Origin: Streptomyces sp. SW4
Lineage (GTDB): Bacteria > Actinomycetota > Actinomycetes > Streptomycetales > Streptomycetaceae
Length of the DNA stretch: 64,000 nt
Direction: 5' to 3'
NCBI GenBank assembly: GCA_003248315.1
Contig: QKWM01000004.1
Span: 3,655,001 to 3,719,000, forward strand
Shown: piece after piece, positions 20,480 to 28,374 of the stretch
Position numbering within the stretch: the first letter of the stretch is position 1
Layout of the letters: the number at the start of each line of letters is the position of its first letter
Program-made: the position numbers and the translations under genes
The notes under the pieces: generated by a model
What the model was told of the DNA's origin: nothing
The model's input: the letters and a program-made list of their open reading frames with translations, nothing else
Database searches by the model: none

Positions 20480-20640
20480 GCTCACCGTCCGCGGCGAGGG
20501 CGACGGTCCACGGTGAGGGTGCCTCCCGGGCCGTCGGGCGCCGGGGAGGACCGGCGCCGGCGATCGCACCGGCTTCCCCCGGCGTACGGGTGTGATGACG
20601 GCCCGGCCACTTTACCCGCAGGCGTCCGGCCGCCCGTGGG
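20480..20640 (-). promoter_or_regulatory. probable cobalamin (AdoCbl) riboswitch
   Basis: On the minus strand, ahead of the ECF operon, GGGGGAAGCCGGTGCGAT, CGCCGGCGCCGGTCCTCC (complement of about 20545-20580) strongly resembles the conserved GGGAAgCCGGUGnnAaUCCGGCgCGGUCCC core of cobalamin riboswitches. GCCCGGGAGGCACC (about 20515-20530) may be a diverged B12 box. The distance of about 180 bases to the start at 20338 suits an expression platform. The canonical CCACUG and the full B12 box are not exact. In GC-rich DNA some chance similarity is possible. Confidence 0.55.
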
Positions 20641-20732
20641 GCACCGCCGCCGACCCCGGGGTACCCGGATTCGCCGATTTTTCTCGGTTCAGGGGGTTTC
20701 ATCTGACGATGGGCGGATTATCCTGGAATCAG

Positions 20733-20906
20733 CCTACGAGGCGAGTGAGGGAGTTCGACCGGAGTAGCCGACTTGGGCGAGAGGCGACGACGTCTCCGCC
20801 GAGGCCGACGTCGACGGTCGGGCTGAGAGGCCGGAAGGCGCGAGCCGGACGGCGACCCCCATCACCTGATCCGGGCAATGCCGGCGAAGGGAACCCGTCT
20901 CGTAGG
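20733..20906 (+). promoter_or_regulatory. TPP riboswitch (THI element)
   Basis: The plus strand carries GGGCTGAGAGG, then GACCC, ACCTGATCCGGGCAATGCCGG and CGAAGGGAAC, the near-invariant parts of the thiamine-pyrophosphate aptamer. The stems also close. P1 is an 11-bp helix between 20733-20743 and 20896-20906. AGTTCGAC (about 20752-20759) pairs with GTCGGGCT just before GAGAGG to form P2. A long P3 arm lies between them. No thiamine gene follows on the same strand; the next gene (ending at 20955) is on the opposite strand. It is either an orphan or controls an antisense or short transcript. Confidence 0.88.
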
Positions 20907-20954
20907 TCTTCGCATGCCCGCCGCGCCGGCGCCCCTGCCGTCCGCGGCGCCGCC

Positions 20955-21679
20955 TCACCGGCGTTCGGGGTCCTCCGTCAGGCCGATCAGCCGGCACGCC
21001 GTCTCGATGTCGGTCGTCACCTGGTCCGTCGAGGCGCGGCCCGAGAGCCAGGTGATCAGCGCCGAGTGCCAGGTGTGCGCGACGACGCGGACCGCCGAGA
21101 GCTGCTCGGGGGTCGGGTCGGCGGTGCCCATCGCGTCCAGGACGATCGCCGTGGTCCGCCGGGAGACCTCGTCGACCTCCGCGGAGACGCTCCGGTCGGC
21201 GAAGGTGAGCGCCCTGACCATCGCGTCGGCCAGGTGCGGCTCCCGCTGGAGCGCGCGGAAGGCGCGCATCAGCGTCTGCGCCACCCGCTCCGCCGCCGTG
21301 CCACCCGTCGGCGGCCTCTCGCGCAGCGTGCCGTGCAGATGCTCCAGCTGGTCCCGCATGGTCGCGACCAGCAGATGGATCTTGGACGGGAAGTACCGGT
21401 AGAGGGTGCCCAGGGCCACCTGCGAGGTCTCCGCGACCTCCCGCATCTGCACGGCGTCGAAGCCGCCCCGGGCGGCCAGCCGGGTGCTCGCGTCCAGGAT
21501 GCGGCGCCGCCGCGCCTCCTGCCGCTCGGTCAGGGGCGGGACCGCGGCGGAGGCGGGAGGCGCCGGGGACGCGGCCCCCGGCGGGAGCCCCCGCCCGCCC
21601 TGCCCGCGTCGGCGGCGTTCTTCACCCTGCTCACCCCGGCTTCCGTGGCGCGAATCACCTGATCCACTGGTTGCAGCAT
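20955..21679 (-). CDS. TetR/AcrR regulator, KstR-like (frameshifted as sequenced)
   Basis: DNA-binding repressor of about 240 aa. The helix-turn-helix lies in RRRRILDASTRLAARGGFDAVQMREVAETSQVALGTLYRYFPSK, which closely follows KstR (cholesterol/fatty-acid catabolism repressor of actinobacteria). The ligand domain follows, with AQTLMRAFRALQREPHLADA and HTWHSALITWLSG. ATG at 21679 (LQPVDQVIRATEAGV) is preferred as start. It requires one frame change near 21595. Without that, the frame runs back to 21719 in a low-complexity stretch. A KstR-type operator lies 44 bases upstream, so autoregulation is likely. Confidence 0.8.
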
Positions 21680-21681
21680 CC

Positions 21682-21695
21682 CTACCGGCCGGTAG
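21682..21695. promoter_or_regulatory. 14-bp perfect palindrome at the tetR start
   Basis: CTACCGGCCGGTAG is perfectly self-complementary and lies just upstream of the proposed tetR ATG, between it and the KstR-like site. It could be a second operator. Palindromes of this GC type arise by chance fairly often in this genome. Confidence 0.3.
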
Positions 21696-21722
21696 ATTCG
21701 GGAGCCTCTGGACGATCAAGTC

Positions 21723-21736
21723 TGAAACTTGTTCTA
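21723..21736. promoter_or_regulatory. KstR-type operator
   Basis: TGAAACTTGTTCTA, read on the minus strand TAGAACAAGTTTCA, fits the published KstR consensus TnnAACnnGTTnnA exactly. It lies in the divergent promoter region of the tetR gene and the glycosyltransferase operon, so the regulator may control both. Confidence 0.6.
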
Positions 21737-21790
21737 GGTTAGCGTCCCGGCGTACTCTCGCGGGGCAAAGCAGGCAGAAGGGGGCCCGGA

Positions 21791-23221
21791 GTGACCGCTG
21801 AGGCCAGTCAGGCGGGTCCCCGCCCGGACCTCACCGCCGCTGGGGGCGCCTCCCGCTCGAGCGAGGCCGGAAGCGGGGGTCACGGCCCCTGCGCATCGCA
21901 CTCCTCACCTACAAGGGCAACCCTTCTGCGGCGGCCAGGGCGTCTACGTCCGGCACCTCTCCCGCGAACTGGCCCGTCTCGGCCACCGCGTCGAGGTGAT
22001 CGGCGCCCAGCCCTACCCGGTCCTCGACGAGGGCTACGACGGTCTGAGCCTCACCGAGCTGCCCAGCCTCGACCTCTACCGCCAGCCCGACCCCTTCCGC
22101 ACCCCGAAGCGCGACGAGTACCGGGACTGGATCGACGCCCTCGAGGTCGCCACCATGTGGACCGGCGGCTTCCCCGAGCCCCTGACCTTCTCGCTGCGCG
22201 CCCGCCGCCATCTGCGGGCCCGGCGCGGCGACTTCGACGTCGTCCACGACAACCAGACGCTGGGCTACGGGCTGCTGGGCGACATCGGCGCGCCCCTGGT
22301 GACCACCGTCCACCACCCGATCACCGTGGACCGCCAGTTGGAGCTGGACGCGGCCGACGGCCCCGGGCGCCGCTGGTCCGTGCGCCGCTGGTACGCCTTC
22401 ACCCGCATGCAGAAGCGCGTCGCGCGCCGCCTGCCGTCCGTGCTGACCGTCTCCGGCAGCTCCCGCCAGGAGATCGTCGACCACCTCGGCGTACGCCCGG
22501 ACCGAGTGCACGTCGTCCCCATCGGCGCCGACACCGACCTGTTCTCGCCCGACCCGTCGGTGCCGAAGGTGCCGGGCCGGATCGTCACCACCTCCAGCGC
22601 CGACGTGCCGCTCAAGGGCCTGGTCTTCCTCGTCGAGGCGCTGGCCAAGGTGCGCACCGAGCACCCCGACGCCCACCTCGTCGTCGTCGGCAAGCGGCCC
22701 GCCGAGGGGCCCGTCGCCCAGGCGGTCGAGCGGTACGGCCTCGACGGCGCCGTCCGGTTCGTCAAGGGCATCTCCGACGCCGAACTGGTCGATCTGGTGC
22801 GCTCCGCCGAGGTCGCCTGCGTGCCGTCCCTGTACGAGGGCTTCTCGCTGCCGGCCGCCGAGGCGATGGCGACGGGCACGCCGCTGCTGGCCACGACCGG
22901 CGGGGCGATCCCGAGGTCGCCGGGCCCGACGGGGAGACCTGCCTGGCCGTTCCCCCCGGCGACGCGGGCGCGCTGGCCGCCGGCCTCGGCCGGCTGCTCG
23001 GCGACCGCGAGCTGCGCACCCGGCTCGGCCGGGCGGGACGCGAGCGGGTGCTCGCGCGGTTCACCTGGGCGAAGGCCGCCGAGGGCACCGTCGCCCACTA
23101 CCGCGAGGCCATCGCCCGGTCCGGCGGCACCGCCTCCCGCCGCCCGGAGCGGGACGGCCGCGTCCCGGCCGCCGCAGCCGTTGACGTTGTATCCGACCGC
23201 GAAAGCAGGGCCACGTGCTGA
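21791..23221 (+). CDS. GT4-family glycosyltransferase (frameshifted as sequenced)
   Basis: GT-B fold retaining glycosyltransferase of about 475 aa. The N-terminal domain shows LRIALLTYKGNPFCGGQGVYVRHLSRELARLGHRVEV (Gly-rich loop) and DVVHDNQTLGYGLL. The nucleotide-sugar domain shows VVPIGADTDLFSPD, ADVPLKGLVFLVEALAKV and the E(x7)E motif SLYEGFSLPAAEAMATGTPLL. GTG 21791 has GGGCCCGGA just ahead. Frames change near 21890, 21922 and 22914. The stop overlaps the GTG of the methyltransferase (GTGCTGA), so the genes are co-translated. The sugar and acceptor are unknown; the operon suggests decoration of a lipid or small metabolite. Confidence 0.85.
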   Translation: MTAEASQAGPRPDLTAAGGASRSSEAGSGGHGPCASHSSPTRATLLRRPGRLRPAPLPRTGPSRPPRRGDRRPALPGPRRGLRRSEPHRAAQPRPLPPARPLPHPEARRVPGLDRRPRGRHHVDRRLPRAPDLLAARPPPSAGPARRLRRRPRQPDAGLRAAGRHRRAPGDHRPPPDHRGPPVGAGRGRRPRAPLVRAPLVRLHPHAEARRAPPAVRADRLRQLPPGDRRPPRRTPGPSARRPHRRRHRPVLARPVGAEGAGPDRHHLQRRRAAQGPGLPRRGAGQGAHRAPRRPPRRRRQAARRGARRPGGRAVRPRRRRPVRQGHLRRRTGRSGALRRGRLRAVPVRGLLAAGRRGDGDGHAAAGHDRRGDPEVAGPDGETCLAVPPGDAGALAAGLGRLLGDRELRTRLGRAGRERVLARFTWAKAAEGTVAHYREAIARSGGTASRRPERDGRVPAAAAVDVVSDRESRATC

Positions 23222-23949
23222 CCGTCGACTTCTCCCGGTTCCCGCTCGCCCCGGGCGACCGCGTCCTGGACCTCGGCTGCGGTGCCGGCCGGCACGCCTT
23301 CGAGTGCTACCGGCGCGGCGCGCAGGTCGTGGCGCTGGACCGCAACGGCGAGGAGATCCGCGAGGTCGCCAAGTGGTTCGCGGCGATGAAGGAGGCCGGC
23401 GAGGCCCCCGCGGGCGCCACCGCCACGGCGATGGAGGGCGACGCCCTCGCCCTGCCCTTCCCCGACGAGTCCTTCGACGTCGTCATCATCTCCGAGGTGA
23501 TGGAGCATATCCCCGACGACAAGGGTGTCCTCGCCGAGATGGTGCGGGTGCTCAGGCCCGGCGGGCGCATCGCCGTGACCGTGCCGCGGTACGGCCCGGA
23601 GAAGGTGTGCTGGGCGCTGTCCGACGCCTACCACGAGGTCGAGGGCGGCCACATCCGCATCTACAAGGCGGACGAACTCCTCGCCCGGATGCGCGAGGCG
23701 GGCCTGAAGCCGTACGGCACCCATCACGCGCACGCGCTGCACTCGCCGTACTGGTGGCTGAAGTGCGCGTTCGGCGTCGACAACGACAAGGCGCTGCCCG
23801 TGCGCGCCTACCACAAGCTGCTGGTCTGGGACATCATGAAGAAGCCGCTGGCCACGCGGATCGCCGAGCAGGCGCTGAACCCGCTGATCGGCAAGAGCTT
23901 CGTGGCGTACGCCACCAAGCCGCACCTGCCGCCGGTGGACGCCGCGTGA
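23215..23949 (+). CDS. class I SAM-dependent methyltransferase
   Basis: An intact 244-aa methyltransferase. Motif I is RVLDLGCGAGRHAFECYRRG, the SAM ribose-binding acidic residue is in VVALDRN, motif II is FDVVIISEVMEHIPDD and motif III VRVLRPGGRIAVTVPRYG. It starts at GTG 23215 inside the end of the glycosyltransferase gene. Its own stop overlaps the next GTG (GTGA). The middle position in a tightly coupled operon suggests that it methylates the same product the glycosyltransferase makes. The acceptor is unknown. Confidence 0.87.
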   Translation: MLTVDFSRFPLAPGDRVLDLGCGAGRHAFECYRRGAQVVALDRNGEEIREVAKWFAAMKEAGEAPAGATATAMEGDALALPFPDESFDVVIISEVMEHIPDDKGVLAEMVRVLRPGGRIAVTVPRYGPEKVCWALSDAYHEVEGGHIRIYKADELLARMREAGLKPYGTHHAHALHSPYWWLKCAFGVDNDKALPVRAYHKLLVWDIMKKPLATRIAEQALNPLIGKSFVAYATKPHLPPVDAA

Positions 23950-25016
23950 CCACTCCGCGCACGGAACACCTGGTCCTGCCCGGCGTGCTCACGGCCGGCC
24001 AGGCCGCCGCGACCGTGCGGGGCATCCTCGGCGTGCAGCGCGAGGACGGCGCGATCCCCTGGTTCCGGGGCCACCACCTCGACCCGTGGGACCACGTCGA
24101 GGCGGCGATGGCCCTGGACACCGCCGGCGAGCACGAGGCGGCGGCCCGGGCCTACGCCTGGCTGGCCCGCCACCAGCAGCCCGACGGCTCCTGGTACGCG
24201 GCCTACGCCGACGGGGACGCCACCGACGTCACCGACCGGGGCCGGGAGACCAACTTCGTGGCCTACGTGGCCGTCGGCGTCTGGCACCACTACCTGTCCA
24301 CCGGCGACGACGCCTTCCTGGACCGCATGTGGCCGGTGGTGTACGCGGCCGTCGAGTTCGTGCTGCGCCTCCAGCAGCCGGGCGGGCAGATCGGCTGGCG
24401 ACGCGACGACGACGGCACGGCGACCGCGGACGCCCTGCTCACCGGCAGCTCCTCGGTCCACCACGCGCTGCGCTGCGCGCTGGCCGTCGCCGAGCAGCGC
24501 GAGGAGCCGCAGCCGGACTGGGAACTGGCCGTGGGCGCGCTGCGGCACGCCATCCGGCGCCACCCCGAGCGGTTCCTGGACAAGGGCCGCTACTCGATGG
24601 ACTGGTACTACCCGGTGCTGGGCGGCGCGCTGACCGGCGCGGAGGCCAAGGCCCGCATCGAGGAGGGCTGGGACCGCTTCGTCGTCCCCGGCCTCGGCGT
24701 GCGCTGCGTGGTGCCCAACCCCTGGGTCACCGGCGGCGAGTCCGCCGAACTCGCCCTCGCCCTGTGGGCGGTGGGGGAGTCCGACCGGGCCCTGGACATC
24801 CTCCAGTCCATCCAGCACCTGCGGGACCCCGGCACCGGCCTGTACTGGACGGGGTACGTCTTCGACGACGACGCGATATGGCCGCGGGAGCTGACCACGT
24901 GGACGGCGGGCTCCCTGCTCCTCGCCGTGGCCGCGCTCGGCGGACACGAGGCGACCTGCCGGGTCTTCGGCGGCGACGACCTGCCCAGGGGCCTGGACCC
25001 CGACTGCTGCGCCTGA
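23946..25016 (+). CDS. alpha/alpha-toroid protein, prenyltransferase/glycosidase-like
   Basis: An intact 356-aa cytosolic protein without signal peptide. Repeated helix pairs carry turns such as QREDGAIPWFRG, HQQPDGSWYAAYADG and QQPGGQIGWRRDDDG, as in six-hairpin toroids (prenyltransferase, squalene cyclase, some glycoside hydrolases). RGRETNFVAYVAVG and DPGTGLYWTGYVF lie near the presumed central cavity. DDDG and DDDA acidic clusters are present, but whether they act catalytically is unclear. It is the third gene of the GT4/methyltransferase operon (GTGA overlap), so it should act on the same pathway. Confidence 0.7.
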   Translation: MTTPRTEHLVLPGVLTAGQAAATVRGILGVQREDGAIPWFRGHHLDPWDHVEAAMALDTAGEHEAAARAYAWLARHQQPDGSWYAAYADGDATDVTDRGRETNFVAYVAVGVWHHYLSTGDDAFLDRMWPVVYAAVEFVLRLQQPGGQIGWRRDDDGTATADALLTGSSSVHHALRCALAVAEQREEPQPDWELAVGALRHAIRRHPERFLDKGRYSMDWYYPVLGGALTGAEAKARIEEGWDRFVVPGLGVRCVVPNPWVTGGESAELALALWAVGESDRALDILQSIQHLRDPGTGLYWTGYVFDDDAIWPRELTTWTAGSLLLAVAALGGHEATCRVFGGDDLPRGLDPDCCA

Positions 25017-25018
25017 GG

Positions 25019-25312
25019 TCAGTGCCGGTGCAGTCGGCCCGCGATCGCGTGGCCGACGAACAGGTAGACGACCGCGGCCAGTCCGTACCCGGCGACGACC
25101 CTGGCCCAGGCCTCGTCGAACGTGAACAGGTCCCGGGACCAGGCCGCCAGCCAGTCGGCCGCGTGCCGGACGAACTGCACCAGGTCGTTGCCGCGGTTGG
25201 CGTCCAGCAGGTACATCAGGATCCACAGCCCGAGGATGACGGCCATGACGTCCGCGACCACCGCGACGACCGTCCCTGCGGAGTTGGTTCCGGAGCGATA
25301 TCGAGGGGACAT
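25019..25312 (-). CDS. small membrane protein
   Basis: 97 aa, MSPRYRSGTNSAG then two hydrophobic segments (VVAVVADVMAVILGLWILMYLL and VVAGYGLAAVVYLFVGHAI) separated by an amphipathic stretch with DLVQFVRHAADWLAAW. It probably has two membrane spans. Its stop lies 3 bases from the stop of the convergent toroid gene. GGAAGG precedes the ATG by a single base, an unusually short spacing, so a start further upstream is possible. Confidence 0.6.
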   Translation of the reverse strand: MSPRYRSGTNSAGTVVAVVADVMAVILGLWILMYLLDANRGNDLVQFVRHAADWLAAWSRDLFTFDEAWARVVAGYGLAAVVYLFVGHAIAGRLHRH

Positions 25313-25392
25313 GCCTTCCGTCTGGCCCCGAAAGCCCGGCTGAAACCCCGCTGACGGCCCGTCGGCCGCCGGCACCCGCCGGACCCACGGCG

Positions 25393-25420
25393 ACGGCCCC
25401 CGCCCGAAGGCGAGGGCCGT
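25393..25420 (-). terminator. hairpin terminator after the DUF5336 gene
   Basis: A 12-bp stem (25393-25404 with 25409-25420, one mismatch) is closed by a CGAA tetraloop. It lies 23 bases beyond the stop of the DUF5336 gene on its strand. Confidence 0.65.
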
Positions 25421-25442
25421 GACGCGTGTGCCTGAGGGGGCG

Positions 25443-26272
25443 TCAGCCGCGCTGGATGCCCGAGGTGTCCTGGAGGACGCCGCGGCGGCCGTCCTGGGTC
25501 TGGGCGACCAGACCCGGGCCGCGCTGCTCGACCGCCAGGTACCAGGTGCCCGGCGCCAGTTCCGCGATCGGCGTCGGCGAGCCGTCCTCCGCGAACAGCG
25601 GACGCGGCACCGGCACGGCGAACCAGAACGGCGAGAAGTCCCCGGCCGGCTGCGGCTGCTGGGGCTGCTGCGCCTGCTGGGGCTGCGGCTGGCCGCCGTA
25701 GGGCTGGCCCGGCTGCGGCTGCCCCGGCTGACCGCCGTACGGCTGCTGCTGGGCGCCCGGGTAGCCGTACCCGCCCTGCGGCTGACCGCCGTAGGGCTGC
25801 GGGGCGGCAGGCCGCGCCGCGGGGATCAGCGAGCCCTTGAGGGCGGGCAGCAGGGGCGTGACGACGGCGGCGGCGGCCATGAGGAGCGTGGCGATGAGCG
25901 CCAGGACCAGGCCGGTGCCGGCGCCGATGTTGTCCAGGCCCCCGTCGTTGTCGAAGGCGCCGGCCGGGTCGAAGATGTTCCCCAGCGCGCACCAGGCGGC
26001 GAAGACCGTGAACGCGACGCCGAACTGGCCGAGGTCGAGGCCCGCGACCTTGAGCGGCTGCGGCAGCATCCGGGCCACGACGACGAGCGCGGCGCCGATG
26101 ATGCCCGCCAGCACGACACCGAGCACCACCGGCCCGCTGCCCACAGGCTGGGAATGTCGGCCTCGTCCGACGCACCGTCGATCGAGTAGATGTCGAGGAA
26201 CGACGCGATGAACAGCAACACCGCTGCTCCGATCACCACGCCGTCGCCTCTAGTGAGGGAGCGGATATTCAC
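25443..26272 (-). CDS. DUF5336-family membrane protein (frameshifted as sequenced)
   Basis: About 276 aa. MNIRSLTRGDGVVIGAAVLLFIASFLDIYS opens a four-helix membrane region (VVLGVVLAGIIGAALVVVA, QFGVAFTVFAAWCALGNIF, GTGLVLALIATLLMAAAAVV). A Gln/Pro/Gly-rich segment with YGGQPQ and YGGQPGQPQ repeats follows, then a C-terminal beta-like domain (FAVPVPRPLFAEDGSPTPI, LAPGTWYLAVEQRG). The function of the family is unknown. The start is GTG 26272, and one base is lost near 26140. Confidence 0.75.
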
Positions 26273-26433
26273 TTCAGGTCCTTCGTAGGTCGTCGTCTCG
26301 TCGTCGGTGGAGGCGTCGCTGTCACCATGTCGCCGTCAGGCCCCGGTGTGAAGCGCGGGGGTGGCCCCTCATCGTAGGGACGACACTATCGCCCGCACGA
26401 TCAGGCTGTCCGCCGGGACCGACGGGTGGACGG

Positions 26434-27428
26434 CTACCCGCCCAGGAATCCCACAATTCCCTCAGAGATCCCTTGCGCCGCCTTCTGCCGCCAGGCCCCG
26501 CTGGTCAGCAGCGCCGCGTCCTTGCCGTCACGCATGTTGCCGCACTCGACGAACACCTTCGGAACCGTTGACAGATTGAGACCGCCCAGATCCGTGCGCG
26601 TGACAAGTCCGGTGCCGTCACCGACGTAGTTGGAGGGCGCGCTGCCCGTGACGCTCACGAACCGGCCCGCGATCCGCGTGCCCAGGTCGCGGGAGGGCCC
26701 GACGATCGCGCGGGTGTCGGCGGCGCCCTTGTTCACCGGTCCCGGCAGGATCACGTGGAAGCCGCGGTTGCCGGGGCCCGAGCCGTCGGCGTGCAGGGAC
26801 ACCGCGGCGTCCGCGCCGGCCTCGTTGCCGATCCGGGCCCGCTCGTCCACGCACGGCCCGTACGGCCGGTCCGCGTCGTGCGTCAGCTTCACCGTGGCCC
26901 CCTGCTCCGTCAGCAGGTCGCGCAGCCGGTGGGCCACGTCCAGGGTGAACTTCGCCTCGGGCCAGCCCGCGTCGGTGGCGGTGCCCGTCGTGTCGCACTC
27001 CTTCCAGTTCGTCCCGATGTCCACCTTGCGGTTGATCTCGGACGAGTGCTGGAAGTTGCCCGGGTTGTGACCCGGGTCGATGACCACGATCTTCCCCTTC
27101 AGCGGACCCGAGGCGGCGGGCGCCGACGCCGACGCGGAGGGCCGCCCGGACCCGGCGCCCGTGGGCGAGGGCGAGCCGCCGCTCGGCTTCTTGGCGTCTT
27201 CGCGCGGCGGGGCCGGGCGGCCGGAGGACGGCGCCGGGGACGAGGCCCGCGCGGTCGCCGCCCGGTCCGTGCCGCCGCCGTCACCGTCGCCCGGCCCGCC
27301 GACGGCCGCGTACACCCCCACCCGAGCAGCGCGCCGGGCACGAGCGCGGCCAGCGCGACGGTCAGCGGGCGGCGCAGCGGGAAGCGGCGCGGCGGGGACG
27401 GTTCGAACTCCGGGCCTGTGTACGACAC
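26434..27428 (-). CDS. N-acetylmuramoyl-L-alanine amidase (Amidase_3) (frameshifted as sequenced)
   Basis: Zinc-dependent peptidoglycan amidase of about 331 aa. The N-terminus VSYTGPEFEP...LRRPLTVALAALVPGALLGW gives a membrane anchor. A Ser/Pro/Ala-rich wall-spanning linker precedes the catalytic domain: VVIDPGHNPGNFQHSSEINRK with zinc ligands His and Glu, VSLHADGSG with the second His, and KVFVECGNMRDGKDA with the catalytic Glu. It acts outside the membrane, cleaving the stem peptide from MurNAc. GTG 27428 is the start, and one frame change near 27325 separates the anchor from the rest. Confidence 0.85.
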
Positions 27429-28104
27429 GTCAGCGACTCTAACCGCGGGTCGGTTCCCGCGCCCGTTCGCCGCAGGACGCGCAGGGAGCCGGTCACCGAG
27501 ACCTCGGTGAACGCCCCGGACTCCAGCGCCCTGAGGTACACCCGGTACGGGGCCTGCCCGGTGAACTCGTCCACCGGGTCGGGGAAGACGTCGTGGATGA
27601 CGAGCAGGCCGCCCTCGGCCAGGTGCGGGGTCCAGCCCTCGTAGTCCGCGCTCGCGTGCTCGTCGGTGTGGCCGCCGTCGACGAAGACCAGGCCGAGCGG
27701 CGAGCCCCACAGACGGGCGATCTGCGGGGAGCGGCCGACCAGGGCCACCACGTGGTCCTCCAGGCCCGCCCGGTGCAGCGTGCGGCGGAACGCGGGCAGC
27801 GTGTCCATCAGCCCCACCTCGGATCGACCGTCTCCGGGTCGTGGTACTGCCAGCCCGGCTGCTGCTCCTCGCTGCCGCGGTGGTGGTCGACGGTGAGCGC
27901 GGTGACCCCGCGTCGGCGGGCCGCGTCGGCGAGCAGGACCGTGGAGCGCCCGCAGTACGTACCGATCTCCAGCAGCGGCAGCCCGAGGCCGCCCGCCTCC
28001 ATCGCCGCCGCGTACAGGGCCAGGCCCTCGTCGGCCGGCATGAAGCCCTTCGCGCTCTCGAACGCGGCCAGGACGTCGGCGGCGGGCTCCGGTGGCGTGG
28101 GCAT
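27362..28104 (-). CDS. class I SAM-dependent methyltransferase (Methyltransf_24-like) (frameshifted as sequenced)
   Basis: About 245 aa, start MPTPPEPAADVLAAFESAKG at 28104. Motif I is LPLLEIGTYCGRSTVLLADAA, then ALTVDHHRGSEEQQPGW, and after a frame change near 27815 LGLVFVDGGHTDEHASADYEGW and GGLLVIHDVFPDPVDEFTG. These are marks of the macrocin-type/Methyltransf_24 family. The frame as sequenced runs to 27362 and overlaps the amidase start by 67 bases. A stop in another frame at 27439 may be the real end if one more base is missing. The substrate is unknown. Confidence 0.72.
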
Positions 28105-28149
28105 GAGGTCTCCCGGTGGTGCGGTGGCGGACGGCGCCCCATCGTGCCG

Positions 28150-28330
28150 TACGCCCCGGCGGGGCGTGCCGGAGGGGTGCCGGAGGGTCGGCCGGGGCCT
28201 GTGGGCTGCCGGGGTCGTCCGGGGCCGGCGGGGCGCCGGGGGGGGGCCGTCCGGGGCCTGCGGTGTGCCGGAAGGTCGGCCGGGGCCTGCGGTGTGCCGG
28301 CGGGGCGCCGGGATGGCTGCGGGCCGTTCC
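28150..28330. repeat. degenerate G/C-rich direct repeats
   Basis: Variants of CCGGGGCCTGCGGTGTGCCGG and GGTGCCGGAGGG recur several times over about 180 bases between the methyltransferase start and the MFS stop. No gene is supported here. Confidence 0.6.
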
Positions 28331-28374
28331 GGAGGTCTGTCCGGGTGTGGGCGACGGTCGAGGGGGGGCCGGAT

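Noticed and set aside
20878..21402. Plus-strand open frame just after the TPP riboswitch as its regulated gene
   Set aside because: It is antisense to the KstR-like gene, has no recognisable fold and begins inside the aptamer.
21996..25016. A 1006-codon frame spanning glycosyltransferase, methyltransferase and toroid genes
   Set aside because: It is a chance read-through caused by the frame change near 22914. The methyltransferase is encoded in a different frame, and GTG starts with GTGA-type overlaps mark separate genes.
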